Part shown: piece after piece, positions 20,002 to 33,545 of the stretch
Layout: every line of letters begins with the position of its first letter
Position numbering within the stretch: the stretch's first letter is position 1
Origin: Pomacea canaliculata
Lineage: Eukaryota > Mollusca > Gastropoda > Architaenioglossa > Ampullariidae
Reading direction: 5' to 3'
NCBI RefSeq assembly: GCF_003073045.1
Contig: NC_037590.1
Span: forward strand, 12,225,620-12,289,619
Length of the DNA stretch: 64,000 nt
Program-made: the position numbers and the translations under genes
The notes under the pieces: model-generated
Told to the model about the DNA's origin: nothing
Seen by the model: the letters and a program-made list of their open reading frames with translations, nothing else
Database searches by the model: none

Positions 20002-20648
20002 GTAAGTATATCTAACTATGTAACCTTTCAAGTACTTCTATCATTCGTGATTCGTTTCTGTGTGATTCGTTTTCTTTTATCTACCGAAATATTTGCGATT
20101 TCAGCAAATATGGAGCTGACAAACATCTGTTTGCAGTCTACATTTAGGTACAGAGATGTAGAAACTAGTAGGACAGATCTCTCTAATCCTAATTTTTCTT
20201 CTGCTTCTTTTACATGTATGATCTAGACCTATAAACAGGATGAGACAAAGACAAAAGCTGCCTTCTCAAATTTAGAAATTTACATTTTGATGAAAGGACG
20301 ATAAGACCTAAAGAAACTGGTAGAATGGCTGACTTTTGAAATAGTAAGGTCTGTATGTCTTAAGTATGCAGACTGGTATACGGTAGTGTGCTTAGCTGTT
20401 TGGAGGATGGAGTGAAAAGGGAACATCGGAGTAACAAGCAGAAAAATTGTGTCAGGTAGTTTATACATGTATGACTGATGGTGCAGTAGAATGATTCTAT
20501 GACAATTACTGGACATTTCTCAACTGGACGTATTTTAGTAACGCATCCTGACACTAACTGACAAGACACAACACACAGACTTTGTTTACGCTTTGAATGT
20601 GTTTCATGTGTGATTTTTTAACATCGTTTGTCTCCATATTTTTATCAG

Positions 20649-20785
20649 GCTTTCAGTCGTCACAGGGACATCATCCAGTTTGCTTAGCGCACTTGTTTAC
20701 ACACACTCTTTTCAAGGACAGTCGTGGGATGGTTGGCTTAGCATACCTAGGCAATCGGTTTGGGCTGGAGGAATATGTGCAATAC
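20649..20785 (+). CDS. ADAM17-like: Gene B-left exon 10: CLAHLFT strand of the protease, one base short
   Basis: The acceptor is TTTATCAG and the donor GTGAGT. It encodes AFSRHRDIIQF, then after a missing T at about 20680, CLAHLFTHTLFKDSRGMVGL and AYLGNRFGLEEYVQ. CLAHLFT followed by a G-LGLAY-like turn is diagnostic of the ADAM10/17 catalytic domain, where it precedes the zinc-binding helix by about 50 residues. Confidence 0.75.
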
Positions 20786-21494
20786 GTGAGTAACAGTGTG
20801 TATAACAGAGCAGTACGAGTGCCAGTGTGCGCCATTTGTGTGCATGTGATCACGTGCTTGCTTTCTGCGTAAACAGACGTAGTTTGAGTGGTTCTTGCAC
20901 CTGGACTTACATAAATGTTAATTTGCTGTTGTTGCTTAGCACATTAGTTTTATATTGCTTCCTTAGAAACAGTTCGCTAATTTGTTTTAGGACACTGTAA
21001 TAATTGTAAAGCTTAAAAGAAATCTGCAGTAAGCACGATGAGAGAAAACCGTTTGAAATTACATACTGTGCTTCTTTTTTGTTTTTCATTGTTTTAGTCT
21101 TCTTTTCATTACTACTTAAACGGACTCGCTTAATAATTGCTAATACAGTTGTTATGTTAAAGAGTTATTTCTGTTAACACAAAGAGTGACACGGAAGCGT
21201 TTAACACAAGTAAATTAAAAGCTGTTTATTTGTTATTTACAGCAATGATGACATGTATACTTTTTTTTAGAACGGGCTGGGACGACTTCTGGTACGGTGA
21301 CAATTTACTATTGTTGGGATACTTCATAAGTTGATCCGTTTCCACGGTATGCTACTGTCGTAGATAATACTTCTAGTGAAAGACAATATGTGGGTGTCAA
21401 GTGTCAAGTTAGACGACTAAATTACTTAAGGAAAATAATGACATCGACAATCTCGCACTCCCTTCTACCTATCTATTACTTATATTTACAGGTA

Positions 21495-22019
21495 CAGGTA
21501 TCCTCGGTTACGACGGTCTCGAGTTACGTCGTTTCGTGGTTACGACGCTGTAAATTGAAGCTCATCGAGTTGCGAGGTTTAGCGGCGTAAGTCGAACTGT
21601 TACGCGGCGGAAGTCATAGAGTCCAGTACAGTACTGTGAAAGTGGAAGTCTTAAGGCAATCTGAGAAGGGGAAACACAGCAACAGAAATTTGCAGGTCTT
21701 TTGGACTTAGCGAGTCGTTCGACTTGTCGCTACGATATCAAGGATAAGATCGCATCCTTGAACACGTGACAGGATCTGCTCTATGAAAGCGACAGTGATA
21801 ACAAAGCGTACTGTCTGCCACAAATTACTGTACTTATGTTTATTGATAATTATGTGGCACTGTGTTAGGATAGGTGTATGGATATAATTAGTGTTTGCAG
21901 TACTGTACTGTTTATTATGGTAACAGTACTGTGATGAACGTATGATCCGACTTGCGTCGAAAATTCGGTTTACGACGCCGCGTTTAAAAACGGATCCCCG
22001 TCGTAGTCGAGACTACCTG
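21495..22019. mobile_element. pogo-like MITE
   Basis: The ends are imperfect inverted repeats: CAGGTATCCTCGGTTACGAC at the left and a right end whose complement starts CAGGTAGTCTCGACTACGAC. The right arm is continuous (TACAGGTATATAAATACACG) at this place, so it is a clean 525-bp insertion at a TA-rich target. The internal sequence repeats TTACGACG motifs and shows no transposase. Confidence 0.75.
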
Positions 22020-22169
22020 TTATAGAATACACGAATACTGTGATAAAGTACAACACGTTGTACACTTGTATGACAACATGATAGAGATTGCAGTGCGAGT
22101 CGTTTTGGTAGACTATAGTGTACTGTCACTTATAGTCAGATCTGTGACAGAACAGAAAATGAAATATCT

Positions 22170-24300
22170 AAAATCAAATCAATCAATCAGACTTTATTGT
22201 CCCAAAGACAGAATTTTTCTTTTGCTCCCATGGCCAGGATACATACTCATACCGATATTTACACACACAGTTAGGAGTAAAGATTACATCATCATGGTAG
22301 TTTTGTCTCCGTCAAATGTCAATTTTAAAATTTCAAGGCTTTATATTTCTCATTGTTTCTTAAAGAAAATGCGTTGGCATTGCAGATTGCAACGAAATGT
22401 CTGAAACAATCTTTTCTTCATCCTCCTGTTACTTTGTCAGCTGATACTACTATCTGTTCTTCCCTGTAGGCAGAACAACATTACAATTGTCATCTATGTC
22501 TCTATTGGCCCTTTGACAGAAATCCCTGCATTTCATTAATTATTTTAGATTGAGCGCAGAGAGCTCGTCTTGTTTGGTTTGGAAGGGAGCGCACATTCAA
22601 CAGTCTAGTGTGTGTTTCCTCCTGAGTCCTCTGTGCTTTATTTTGGATGGTGATGGCTGCCGGCACGAAGTACCTCTCGGTAGGCAGTTTTCGTACTCGT
22701 GGTATTTTATAGCGCTTGCCTGAGGGCAACAGCTGGAAGTTGGGATGGAGAGGGTGCGTTAGGTCTGAAATGATGTTATATGCCCATCTTTCTGACTGCA
22801 TGAAGTACTCTGCCGGCGGTACAAGTCAGTGCAAGTGGCAGCTGTGATTACAAATTTTTATTTGCCTGGTGGATGACTGGCCAGCCTAGCCTTCTCTTGA
22901 CGAGGAGGTGACCATACCAGTCAGCGATGTTAAATGAGAGGATGCTTTAATATGACCTCAGTCTCAGCACTCAGAGCTGACATCTGAAGCTGCGAGGTCT
23001 CCTCGAAGTACAACCGTTGCTGGGCTCTTTTTGTACACTTGGTTCACGTGATCACTAAAGCCAGAGCCTCCGTCGATCACCTGTTACCGTAAGGGGTTAC
23101 GCTCCTCGAACACACAGCAGTCCTCTCACTGCGGCATTCCTTGATTTTCGGATGTTGGAGAGAGGGGTTGTGCATCTCTTTCTTAGTATGCTGCTTCCAA
23201 AGGCCATCTCCTCCTTTTTTCAGAATCGTTCAGCTCCAGAAACTTACTCTGTTTTTTCCCGGGCCGGTGTGACAGGGCATACTCGTCTTTCAGGCCCCGG
23301 TACAAGGCATATTTCATCAAGTTTGAGAATAGCACTGTTAATAGTAATCTCATTTTATATACAGAGAACATGGGGGAAGCACACATCCTGAGGTTTTGGT
23401 ACCGTGTTGAGATTGCTCATCTGACAGATCATTCCACCACTGACAGGTATTATACTCCTTCAGACGAGCTGCGTGGAACTACATACTGCGGTGGAACTCT
23501 GAGACCACCCTTTTTCTGTGGTCGATCCTTCAGGAATGATCCGATCCATAAACTAGGCCGGTGTTTTACATCGAGGGTCTAGTGTACGGCGGTATACTAG
23601 AAGGTGTGGCTGTGGACTGTGTTGATAGGGCGCTGTAAAAATCCATGAACAGGACCCAAACCCTAGGAGCCAGATGTTCAAGTGTTGTAGGATAGCATTT
23701 AAAAAGGCGTGAAAGTTGTATCAGACACCCCCTACGTGGCTTGTAGGCAACTGCAAAGGATCCAGGCGATCAGTCATGGTGGGTCTATAAATCTTTCCAA
23801 AGCTTGGCCACAACAGATGTGAGAGCCACAGGTCGAAAGTCTTTTCAAGTTTGTAGCATGAGGCTTCTTTGGCACTGTAACGGGGGACACTATGAGAGTC
23901 AAGGGGAGCTCGAAAAGTCTGGTAAAAACACCACTTAGCTGACTAGCACTTCTTTGAGTAACCTTGCCTCTCAATTGTTCAGGTCAGGGCCTTTACGCGG
24001 GTTCACATAAGAGAGAATTCTGACAACATCTCCGCTCACAGATTGTGACAGTGGCTGTCGACGAGTGAAGAAACAGATATTGCTGCTTCATTGCTGAAGT
24101 CTTCTTTTCATTGCGAGAAAGTGTTTCAGTTCTTTACACAGCCATGGTTTGTTATCTCGGATAGCTGCCGATCTGCCTTGGTAAGGATGAACAGACTCTT
24201 CACAGAAGGTGATGTAAGAGGTGATTGTGTCTGCCAGACAGTCCAGGCATGGCTCCAGCAGCTAGTGAAGTTCACAATCCCAGTTCAGTGCCCTCGAGGC
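22170..24300 (-). mobile_element. Degraded LINE, minus strand
   Basis: Homology with the right arm ends near 22165 and resumes near 25550. In between, the minus strand encodes LINE pieces in the order expected: VPKKPHATNLKRLSTCGS and CCGQALERF (RT fingers, about 23880-23790) and further on HPLHPNFQLLPSGKRYKIPR (about 22740), a C-terminal stretch of CR1/L2-like elements, then a 3' end with the complement of TTTATTGTCCC near 22195. All are broken by stops. Confidence 0.6.
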
Positions 24301-24349
24301 AGTCTCTGAGCAGCTTCAGTTGCCTTCAAATGTCCTAGGTCCTAATACA

Positions 24350-25540
24350 GAGGTTCGTAACCAGGTTCGATTGAACCCTAGGGTTCGGCGAGTCGTTCTC
24401 AGGGATTTCGGCGGAGCCTCCGTGGTGGGATCGAGTCAAGGACACACCCGCCAATTCGTGATGACACTAAGAAGGGTCGTGAATGTGCATATGGAAACTT
24501 GTGGTTCGGTACCTCAACAAGGTAAGAACCACTGTCATAAGTATGAGTAGTGCTGGTGGCTTTTCACGTTTAAGGAGTTGTCTGTATGTGGTGGAGATGA
24601 ACAATGTTGTGGTCCGATCTGCCCAGTGGCAGCCGGCACTTTGAAACATAAGCGGCCGGCCACATTAGCGAAACACCTGTCTAGAGTTCTGTTCGGGCGG
24701 GCTGGACACGTGGACGTATTGATGGAGACAGGGAGCAGCTTACTGACATCACATGCGGTTAAAGTCACGAGCGTAAAATAAGGGCTGATCAACTGATCTT
24801 GTTGTCACTCGATATATGTGTCTGCAATGTGCTCGCTGCGCAGGTTGAGTCAGGGCGGCACGTAGACGAGGACCACAGTGATTTGGCCGAATTCACGAGG
24901 TAAATAATGCGGCCTGCTAGTCAGTGACACTTCAGTATCTCACATACTAGTCTGTTCTGAGAGTGTAGTTCTGTGTGTAGTTCTGGTGTGTTTTCTGTGT
25001 GTAGTTTGTGTGTAGTTGATGGCCCAGTTTCTCTTTACAAGCAACCAGCAACCCCTCCACCGTACATGCGTATTGTCGCTTGTGCATTCCTGTCATATCG
25101 AATCGTTGTGTCTGCTTCTAGTCCGTGTTCCTCATCTGTTAACCATGTTCTCAGTGAAGCAGAGAAGTAAGGCGTCGGTGTCCCCATATTTTAATGAGCC
25201 AGTTCTTCTTGATTTGTTGTTTCAGGAGCGAACATCACAGGAAGGTGGTAGGTGATGGTTGGCATGCGATGTCGGCACCTCGTCGCTTCAGATCTGTGTT
25301 TTGATTCTCTCTACGATCCTCTCTGTTTCTTGTTTCTGTTCCCGCCTTATGTCGGATGTCCTTTGAAATTCAATCAGGGCCTGTTGTGGTCGTTCTGCCG
25401 GCGATAGCAGAATTTTTCGATTGTAAATCAGGCATGACTAATCAGCCATGCTAAGCCGATCGAAGTTTGGAAAACACTTATTATTCGGATCTGTGGGAGA
25501 ATGAAAAAATGCAAAAAAACAAACTTCAGATTGAATGATA
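24350..25540. repeat. Probable hAT-related repeat, boundaries unclear
   Basis: The stretch from 24350 (CAGAGGTTCGTAACCAGG and a CCCTAGGGTTCGGCGAGTC core) looks like the end of a hAT-type element (ZBED-like families end this way), and a short open frame FSVKQRSKASVSPYFN lies near 25145. It belongs to left-arm-only DNA. I cannot find a matching opposite end, so this is a weak assignment. Confidence 0.35.
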
Positions 25541-25549
25541 AATTGATTA

Positions 25550-26330
25550 GTATTATGGACTGACCACTCGTGCAATGTGTTTACCTAGTAAGCTTAAAAT
25601 CTGTGAGTGTCCCACTTTTTTAGGCGATACAGCCATACTCGATATTACTACTGGCTATCAGGATTATGGAGATGTCTACGCCAAGGCTGGTCACTGCATG
25701 AGGTTTCTGATGCACTGTCAAAGAAAAGACACACTTTCATTTGATCTTGAGTTATACGCAAATCAGAGAACTTAGAAACGTGATAAATTTCAATGTAACA
25801 TTCAGTTGAAGACAGGCTACAATTATGGAAGAGACAGGATATAACCTTATTGTACAAGCAAACTAAATAACTCATAAACTCCTAAATTTATTTTTAAAGA
25901 TTGTTAGAAGCTCAGGAAAGTTATGAGGCATGAGAGTGTATTTATGAGAAGGTTTGATGGAGCTGTTACGGAACAATGTGGTGGTTGGTTGTTCCGTATT
26001 GAAATCGAGCGACAAAGCTAGTCGGCCTATGTCTTGCAATGGCTCTTTCGGGTGCTAAATACTGGTCCAACCTCTTTCGACTGTGTTCTATTGCGTCGAA
26101 ATATTCCCAAACTTATATTTACAGTTTGATTCACAATGTCACGTTATTATCCACTCTGAGGGGAGTCCCGCACTCGGATACCAACTCAGCGACAACGCTG
26201 AGACTAGTAGCGACTCCTCGACTTCTTCTCTCTTCAGCGACACACACCTGACACAACATGAAGTTATCACGCACGCGCCCGCATGTTTTGCAACTCTCTA
26301 CTGACTACGATACGGATGCGAACTCCCTAC
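25550..26330. repeat. Inner end of the left arm, mirrored at 32240-32960
   Basis: Blocks such as GAAGACAGGCT, GAGACAGGATATAA, ATCGAGCGACAAAGC, CTGAGACTAGTAGCGACTCC and CGACACACACCTGACACAAC recur in reverse complement at 32240-32960. They show that the inverted homology reaches to within about 260 bases of the gap. The part from about 25980 to 26330 may itself be a retroelement end (it starts TGTTACGG), but no coding region is attached. Confidence 0.6.
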
Positions 26331-26591
26331 TTTAACACCACTCTACCTTATATACATGTACACTAATTATTAGACACATCCGCAATCTATCGCTTTGCAG
26401 CATGCGTCTCTTGCACCGGGACATTCAGATCTTCAAGGAATTGGACATTCCAAGGCTGACGTCGCCTCGCCTCAAGCTGCTGACAACGTGTGCGACACTC
26501 GCAATCAGCTACCCATTTATTCATAAATCTGTTTCAAAAGAGTTGTGTGTTCTGATACAGTTTTAAGCTGTCCCATCTCTCTTCTGTGTGT

Positions 26592-26691
26592 NNNNNNNNN
26601 NNNNNNNNNNNNNNNNNNNNNNNNNNNNNNNNNNNNNNNNNNNNNNNNNNNNNNNNNNNNNNNNNNNNNNNNNNNNNNNNNNNNNNNNNNN
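26592..26691. other. Assembly gap of 100 N
   Basis: Exactly 100 unspecified bases separate two contigs. The left arm is in one contig and the right arm in the other, so the orientation of one arm relative to the other and the size of the spacer are not given by continuous sequence. Confidence 1.
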
Positions 26692-27629
26692 AAAAAAGAG
26701 ATGGGGTGAGAGGATAAAAGTAACAGTATTATGGATTAACTATGACAGACATTGTTACCATTACCATTGTCTTAGCCACAATTTCATTGTAATCTGTCAT
26801 GTTTTAAGCGATCATGTTTTAATGACCATGTGTCTGGCTTACAATGTATGTGTGCTGATTGTCTTTTCTGCTGGTATGTTGGATATATTGCTCAGCTTGC
26901 TCGATGCATACTGTTATAACTTTTATATGCTCACCTTGCGGGCAAAAATTGTTGTTTAGACGAACAATTGGACATTGTAATTATTGTTATGTGATTGAGA
27001 TCCTGGCTGCCTGTTATCTTTTGATGATATTTCTGTCTGATTGTTAGGCGCAATAAAGATGGCTCCTGTCTAATATCTCCTACAATCCTGCGGTATGTGC
27101 ATCTGTACAAAAGGTTTAATAATATTCTGATTTATGCACAGCCACATTTGTCCACAGGCGTTTGCTACTGTGAAGGTACTCCATGTGTATGGCATCTTAC
27201 AGGTAAGGCTTGATTAGTGATTTCTTACGCCACTCTGTCGCTCGCATCATTTGTCATTACAATGGTTACCTACCAACGTCAGTATTTCCATGACAATTTT
27301 CGTCATCCAATGGAGAAATTTGCCAAGCTTGCAGATCAGTTAACTCAGAGTGAAACCTGTGGTTGCGATCACTTCGAACGTGAATCAAGGATTTCAAGGA
27401 ACAGTGGACACGTGTGCTTCATCGCCTGAAAGAAACTCAAGCAGGCCGGTGAGCGTTGCCAAGGTGACGCTTGTGTTTGTTGTGATTGTGAAGGGTAAAC
27501 AGCGATAATATCTATATCCAGATGTACGACATCGAATGAGGAGCAAGAGATCGAAAAACTCAAACATTCCAAGTAGCAAATCGCATGGTCCATCAATTTA
27601 AATCACTAAAAAGCAGCATGGTTTACATC

Positions 27630-28060
27630 AGGGTGGGACATACGGCCCCCGCGGCCGGATCCGGCCCGCGACGGGATTTTGGAATGTGCCCCCGCAGAAC
27701 TGGTTCTGTCGTACATGATAATGTGGGCCGTGGCCCTACATTCTGCCGCAATCTCCCACTGACGTATTATCTTTACTGTACTGCGTCGAAGATTAATAGT
27801 GACTGTTAGTTATTTTGAGTTCTCTTGTTTTCGTTTGAATTAGATTTACGGAAAGTCGACAAGAAAGCATATGTTTGTTGTGCAGTGAAAGTGTTTTGCC
27901 TGTTATGCGACGAAACATGGCAGGGCCATGGCAGTGCTGATGGCGAAGCTTACTGGCAGGCTATGGCAATGCTATGCAGGCTATGGCAGGACTTTATCAA
28001 GCATGCGGGATACGGCAAACAAGGCAACCAGAACTGGACGGAATAACTTGTAAAGCAGGC
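27630..28060 (+). mobile_element. hAT-like element end and degraded transposase start
   Basis: The block CAGGGTGGGACATACGGCCC followed by GCGGCCGGATCCGGCCCG near 27631 resembles the inverted-repeat end of hAT (Charlie/GTF2IRD2-like) transposons. A frame starting near 27843 reads LRKVDKKAYVCC and VFCLLCDE, similar to the BED-type zinc-finger start of these transposases. The opposite end is not found and the coding part soon degenerates. Confidence 0.45.
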
Positions 28061-28399
28061 GAATGTATTCGTAAAACACAAAGTAGCCCAGAAAGCTTGC
28101 TACTCATGCCACTTGTTAGTGGTCGCATACCAGAAACATTGCAAGCACAGCAAATTCGTTCAGTAGATGGTGTAATTTGTCAAAAAGTGCATGAATCGAT
28201 GTCGCGTGATTCCAGTCTGTTCCAGAATAAAGAAAGAAGTTTGAAGAAGTTCAGTTTTGTCGAGAAGAACTGTGGGTTCGCCGTCATTGAAGCAATTGGT
28301 GAAGCCGACATCAAACTGAAAAGTCGTTGTACCTCATTTCCAGCTGTTTTTCCTTGGTGATTGGATGGAAGCATGACATTTCGATTGACACGCACAGTT

Positions 28400-31300
28400 G
28401 CTCATTGTTTCTTATAACGAGCATTTTCAGAAAAATCTTTGAAATCACAACGAAGAATTTGCTGTCAAGGAATTATGAGACCTACTACCTGTGGGGAAGA
28501 TATTGTTTTGAATGTGCTGAAAAATGCCCAATGCATACAATCAATTACATGGCAGGGAAATGCCAGTAGTACTTTCCTTGCAAGTAGTGTATGATAAATA
28601 CGCATCTGAGTTGTGATCCAGTAATCTTTGGAACCCGCCAAGCGACTTCATTTCCCCATAATTCCGGTCCCTGCCAACCGGGAGAAGTTTGCTCCATCTC
28701 TGGTTTACAATTGGTTACAAGTCCAATAATAGTTAGTGTCAATAAAGAAGTTGTTATTATCCTTTTAGTTCAAAAACCTAAAACAAGATGGGAGCGAGAA
28801 CAGTACACGAATGCCGGTTAGTGATGAAAAATATTGATTGGATGAAACGACGCAGCACAAGCAATGAAGGAACAATTCCAGAACAAAATAGAACGACACA
28901 ACAAATATCACAATAGGTTATAATACGTTTAAAAAGCGACACAAGATCCAGATGGACAAAAAAAAAAAAAAAAACGGTAAAGAGCTAGTCACTCTCTATA
29001 CAGTTAGGCGGAAGGGTCATCAATCCTATTGCACCCTCATTTTTATTGATTGGTTTTATGGCCATTCTTCCTCACTAGTTGTGAAATAGTTATGTTTTCG
29101 GAAGGTTGACTTAAATGGTTTTGGTTCTGTTTTGTTCAGCAACTTAGCAAATTATCAGCCTCTTCATTCCCCTGTTAATTTCTATATGGTATGGAACCCA
29201 GAGTGTGGTGAGAAGAAACGACGTTTCAGCCTTTAGGTCCCTTAAAATATAAGTCGCCAAAATTTCTCATTTATATACAACCGTCGTTTAAAATCTCACT
29301 GGTGAACTGCCAATATATAATAATAGTTACAAATCAAAAACAGACATAAACAAACCTATTATACGGTACAAAGGTTATTGGGCCGTAGGGTTTAGTCCTT
29401 GAATGACGGGTACATGAGGTAGACGACCACCTTTGTTGGATCGTTAGGACATTTCGCCCTGGTGGATCGTGTGGAGCACCCCAGTTCGTGCCCTGTGTCA
29501 GCCAGTCAAGTAGAATGTCCACTGACTCGTATTGTTGTAGGACTGTACTCACTCAGAGCACTCATACCTTACTTAAATACTACGGTAAAACCAAAATCAA
29601 GTCATCAACTGGCAATGTTCTTCAAAGGAGGAAACTCAACCTGTCTACTTTCATTCCACGAACCTGACTTCAAAACCTACGAAATTGACAATTCATTGAT
29701 TAATTTGTTGGAAAAAATAAATGTGAATCCTTATCATAATGATTTTCTTTGGATATTTCGACCATCTTGTTATGTGTGAAGATTTGTAGGGCATTCAACT
29801 TTCCAGAAATAGCACTCCATCCATACGTGTTAACTGGTAGAGCACGATTGCTCTTTTTCAAATACATTATTTATACTCTTTAGCCGTGGCTTTAGCAACA
29901 CAGAAAGTTGCAACAGTTACAAACATCCTTCTCAGAATCAATATTTTTACAAGAACGCTAATTTTTTGCAAATAAGGCATTAATTTAAGCAAAAATAAAA
30001 GGGGGGGGTATTTTTTTGTTAATCTGCGAAAAACGAAGAGAAACTCAGAAGAACAGTCAGGTCCCACAACCCATCTCGCCGCAGTCATATTCGACCTCCT
30101 GCCACCAACCCAGCCATGATATATCGTCCCTCCGTAAAACGACAATGTCCCAAAACATGATCGACAGCGATTCAGCTTTTATATATTAAGCGCTGAAGTT
30201 TTCAAAAGAACTTTTAAGACGACGGTTACTCTTCAAAGGTCAATATGAACCTCGCCAAAAAAGAAAGTTCATAATTTTATGTCGGTGTCAAATGTAATTC
30301 ACGCTCTACGAGATCATGCTGTCTACCAACTCAAGAATTAACAAAACACGTATACCACATAATGTTTTAGCATAAGACTATAATTTTCGCTATCACATCA
30401 TTCCAGTTTGTTTGTGTCAATGCATCATATTGCTCACCAAGCTCTTGAAGAAGTCGCAAATCCAGTAGAAGGGTAGAAGAAGGCGTCAGCATGAACAGAG
30501 AAAATATTCATGAGGTTACACCTTTATCACAAATTGTAATGTGGTCTTAATAACAGAAAGGAGGATCGACCACATAAAAACCTGTAACGAAAGTTTAAAT
30601 TTATAAGAGAATAAAACATTTTTTATTTAATAAAACACATAGACAATGTAATGAAATGGCAATATGGACTGAAAGATGGACTGTCAATAAGTTAATAAAC
30701 TTCTTTGAGTTAGAATAATAGTGGTCTCCTTTAGAGCTCGTTTTGACTAACTGTTCTCGTGACTATTTGCTGAAACTCTATAAGCTAAACATCAATGTTT
30801 GTAAGTGTGCGAGCAGTTTGTATAGAGTGAAATAATATTGTTTATTGTCCCAGTTTTGCTCGCCCCAGATAAATGGGGTTACACATTGTGAATTAATAAT
30901 TATAGCAGCAATCTCCTGTATAACTCTCTTACTGTATTTATAGTACAGCTTCTGTGACAGCATTCTCGTACGTTAATAAACAAGAGATGTTTGCAAGTGC
31001 TTTCTAGGTAACGATTTAGGGAGCTGCACTATTTGTGCCCAGTCGCTAATTCATTTTGTTTAAGGGTATATATACATAGAGAGAGAGAGGATACCGTCTA
31101 CACTCGTCAGTAACCAGGGCATTTGCATGCGGTTCGTGGGGGTGACACCTAGCAATCACTTCATTAAGTGTCCACAATGCCCTAGCTTTCTTTTCCCAAA
31201 ACCACTCTTCATATTTTGAAAAAAAAAAACCCCTATAGATCACTATAATTCTATAGAGCACTATATTCAATTTATCAAATTGTACCCTCAAGTTCCAATA

Positions 31301-32200
31301 TTTGAATTTGCTGTTCAGAATATTAAGTGGTTTTGTAAACCTACCAGCGTGTCAGAAAACAAGGTAACAGCACTAGCGAAAAGTAAAATATATAGTTGCA
31401 TAAGATCGGGCACCGAATTAAGTTGAATACTACTGTGCTGTCCTTATTCCTGATGTTACTTTCAGCTCATTTATAAATATTGAAAATAGTATTGGCTGCA
31501 GCATCGGATTGTTATTTCACCACCGAGGTACTCAAGACACATTGTTAAAGTCAGTTCCTACTTCGAAGAAGCGCCTACAAGTTTCCTGTTTATACCTTTT
31601 TATATACAATGTCAAACTAATTCCTACTTACGAAAATCTATGAAGCTGCATATAGTTTTTTTATGTCGAGTAAGGTTTGTTTTTTATTTATTTTTTTTAT
31701 CAGAGACACTGTTGTCCTGTAAGCTGTCAAGGAAGAGTGTTATTCCCTTAGTCATGTAGCTTGCGAGTGTGTCTGAACGTGTAACCGTCCTGTCTAAAGT
31801 GAAATCCCCCGTGCAACTAATTTGCGAAAAAAAGTAGTGACGAGAGTTCACCTCACGCTCTGGCTGGGTGAACGGGTAGTTTAGCATTCCAAAGAAACCG
31901 TCCGAGACGGATGGTCTTGCGTACTAGTTGTGGTTACAGGGACCAGTATGAATTGACCGTGTGTCAGGCGGTGACGTCAGTGTGTGACGTAGTCGTGACA
32001 AAGCCTTCTGAATCCAGTGCTCTTCCCAACAGAATTATTTAATTCCATCCACCTATTGATCCTTTTATTTAGAATAGAACTATAGACTTTACTATGCGGA
32101 TTCCTCTATAGTTGTCTGGTAGTTTGGTATCGTCTTTAATGTAGTGAGTAAATAATATAGCTTCTGTTTATTCACTTTGAAAAGACTATAGTGAAACAAG
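28400..32200. other. Central spacer without recognised genes
   Basis: Only short stop-bounded frames without recognisable motifs or conserved splice patterns are found. An A run lies near 28960-28975, suggesting a retroposon end. I searched both strands for the HExxHxxGxxH zinc site that should follow the gene B exons and did not see it. Confidence 0.5.
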
Positions 32201-32239
32201 TCATTCAAGTAGGCAACTAAAAAGTAATTATCTTATTTA

Positions 32240-32960
32240 AATGCTTCATAACTTCATTGTTGTGTCAGGTGTGTGTCGCTGTGATGAGACTGATGAGGAG
32301 CAGGAGTCGCTACTAGTCTCAGCGTGTGTCGCTGATTGTGTATCCGGAGTGTCGCTGACTACCCAGATGTGTATATTACGTGGACATTGTTGTAGAAACT
32401 GTAAATAAAGTTCTTGGAATATCTTCGACTGCAAAGACTCAATTTCTGGAAGAGGTTGGACCAGTAAGTTTAGCACCCGAAACGAGCCATTGACAACGAC
32501 ATAGGCGCCTGGGACTTATGCTTTGTCGCTCGATTTAAATACGGGACAACCAACCATCCTACTTTTTCCCGTAACAGCTTCCATTTCAACATTTCTTATA
32601 AATACACTTCACATTGCCTCAGTAACTTTCCTGATCTTCTAGACTATCTTTTAATAACTTTAGGAGTTTTATGAGTTATTTTTAGTTGCTGTACAATAAA
32701 GTTTTATATTCCTGTCTCTTCCATATTAGCTCAGCCTGTCTTCAACTGAATTGTTTACATTGAATTATTCAGCTGTTTTCTAAGTATTCTTTCTGATTTC
32801 CTTATACACTCAAGATCAAATGAAATTGTGTCTTTTTTGCTTTGACAGTGATCAGAAACTCTTCATGCAGTTACCAGCTTGGCGTACACCATCCTTAAAT
32901 CCTGATAGCGCAGTAGTAATATCCCTGAGTATGGCTGTGTATCGACTTAAAAAATGTCGT
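32240..32960. repeat. Inner end of the right arm, mirror of 25550-26330
   Basis: This is the reverse-complement partner of the left-arm inner end, with numerous substitutions and small indels. It includes the GTTACGGGAAAAAG start of a possible retroelement end near 32573-32580 on the minus strand. Confidence 0.6.
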
Positions 32961-33545
32961 GACCTCATCAGATTTTAAGTTACTGGTATACACATTAACA
33001 TGTTGGTCATTCCAATATATTAATCAAATTGATTTTCTCTTATTCTAATCTAAAACGGTGTTTATTCGTTTCTTTCACGGATCGGACTATAACGAAAGGT
33101 GTTTTTCTTATTTCACTAGAGAAAATAAAGTAATCTATAACACTACAGCCTGATGATGATATGTAGAAATAGCCAATAGAAGTCATCCATCATGCATACT
33201 ATAACATAAAAATTGAGTGAGTGTTAGCAATGTTTTCTTGTGGGTAACTTAAGATATTTCATTTTCTGTGTTGTGTTCTGTCACAGATTGACTATAAGTG
33301 GACAGTACATAGTCTACCCAAAAACGACTCGACTGCAATCTCTATCATGTTGTCATACAAGTGTACAACAGTGTATTTATCACAGTATTCGTGTATTTAT
33401 ATACCTGTAAATATTAGTCTAGATGGGTAGAAAGGAGTGAGTGTGATTGTCGATGTCCGTATTTTCCTTTGGTAATTTATTTCGTCTACTGACACCACAT
33501 TATTGTCTTTCACTAGAAGTATTATCTACGGACAGTTAGCATTAC

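Larger units (their letters stand above)
14936..20785 (+). pseudogene. ADAM17-like: Gene B-left: 5' part of an ADAM17-like gene, several frame breaks
   Basis: Ten exons (14936-14995, 15542-15677, 15963-16093, 16552-16640, 16842-16950, 17660-17712, 18033-18160, 18652-18741, 19904-20001, 20649-20785) encode a prodomain, a furin-type site and the start of the metalloprotease domain up to the CLAHLFT strand. It begins about 1.9 kb after gene A-left in the same direction. Relative to gene B-right it has indels in exons 3 (-2, -1), 4 (+1, -1), 5 (-1), 9 (+2) and 10 (-1). No signal-peptide exon and no HExxH exon are visible. It may be a decaying gene; several indels are in homopolymers, so assembly error is the alternative. 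Confidence 0.65.

Noticed and set aside
26588..26959. Open frame across the gap
   Set aside because: It contains 34 unknown residues from the N run and has no motif.
27160..27205. Short cysteine-containing stretch between CCACAG and GTAAGG
   Set aside because: It resembles a small exon (CYCEGTPC) but has no partner exon, no copy elsewhere in the window and is too short to judge.
28591..28821. Open frame with a PCQPGEVC pattern
   Set aside because: Cysteine spacing does not fit the disintegrin or cysteine-rich exons and no splice sites match.
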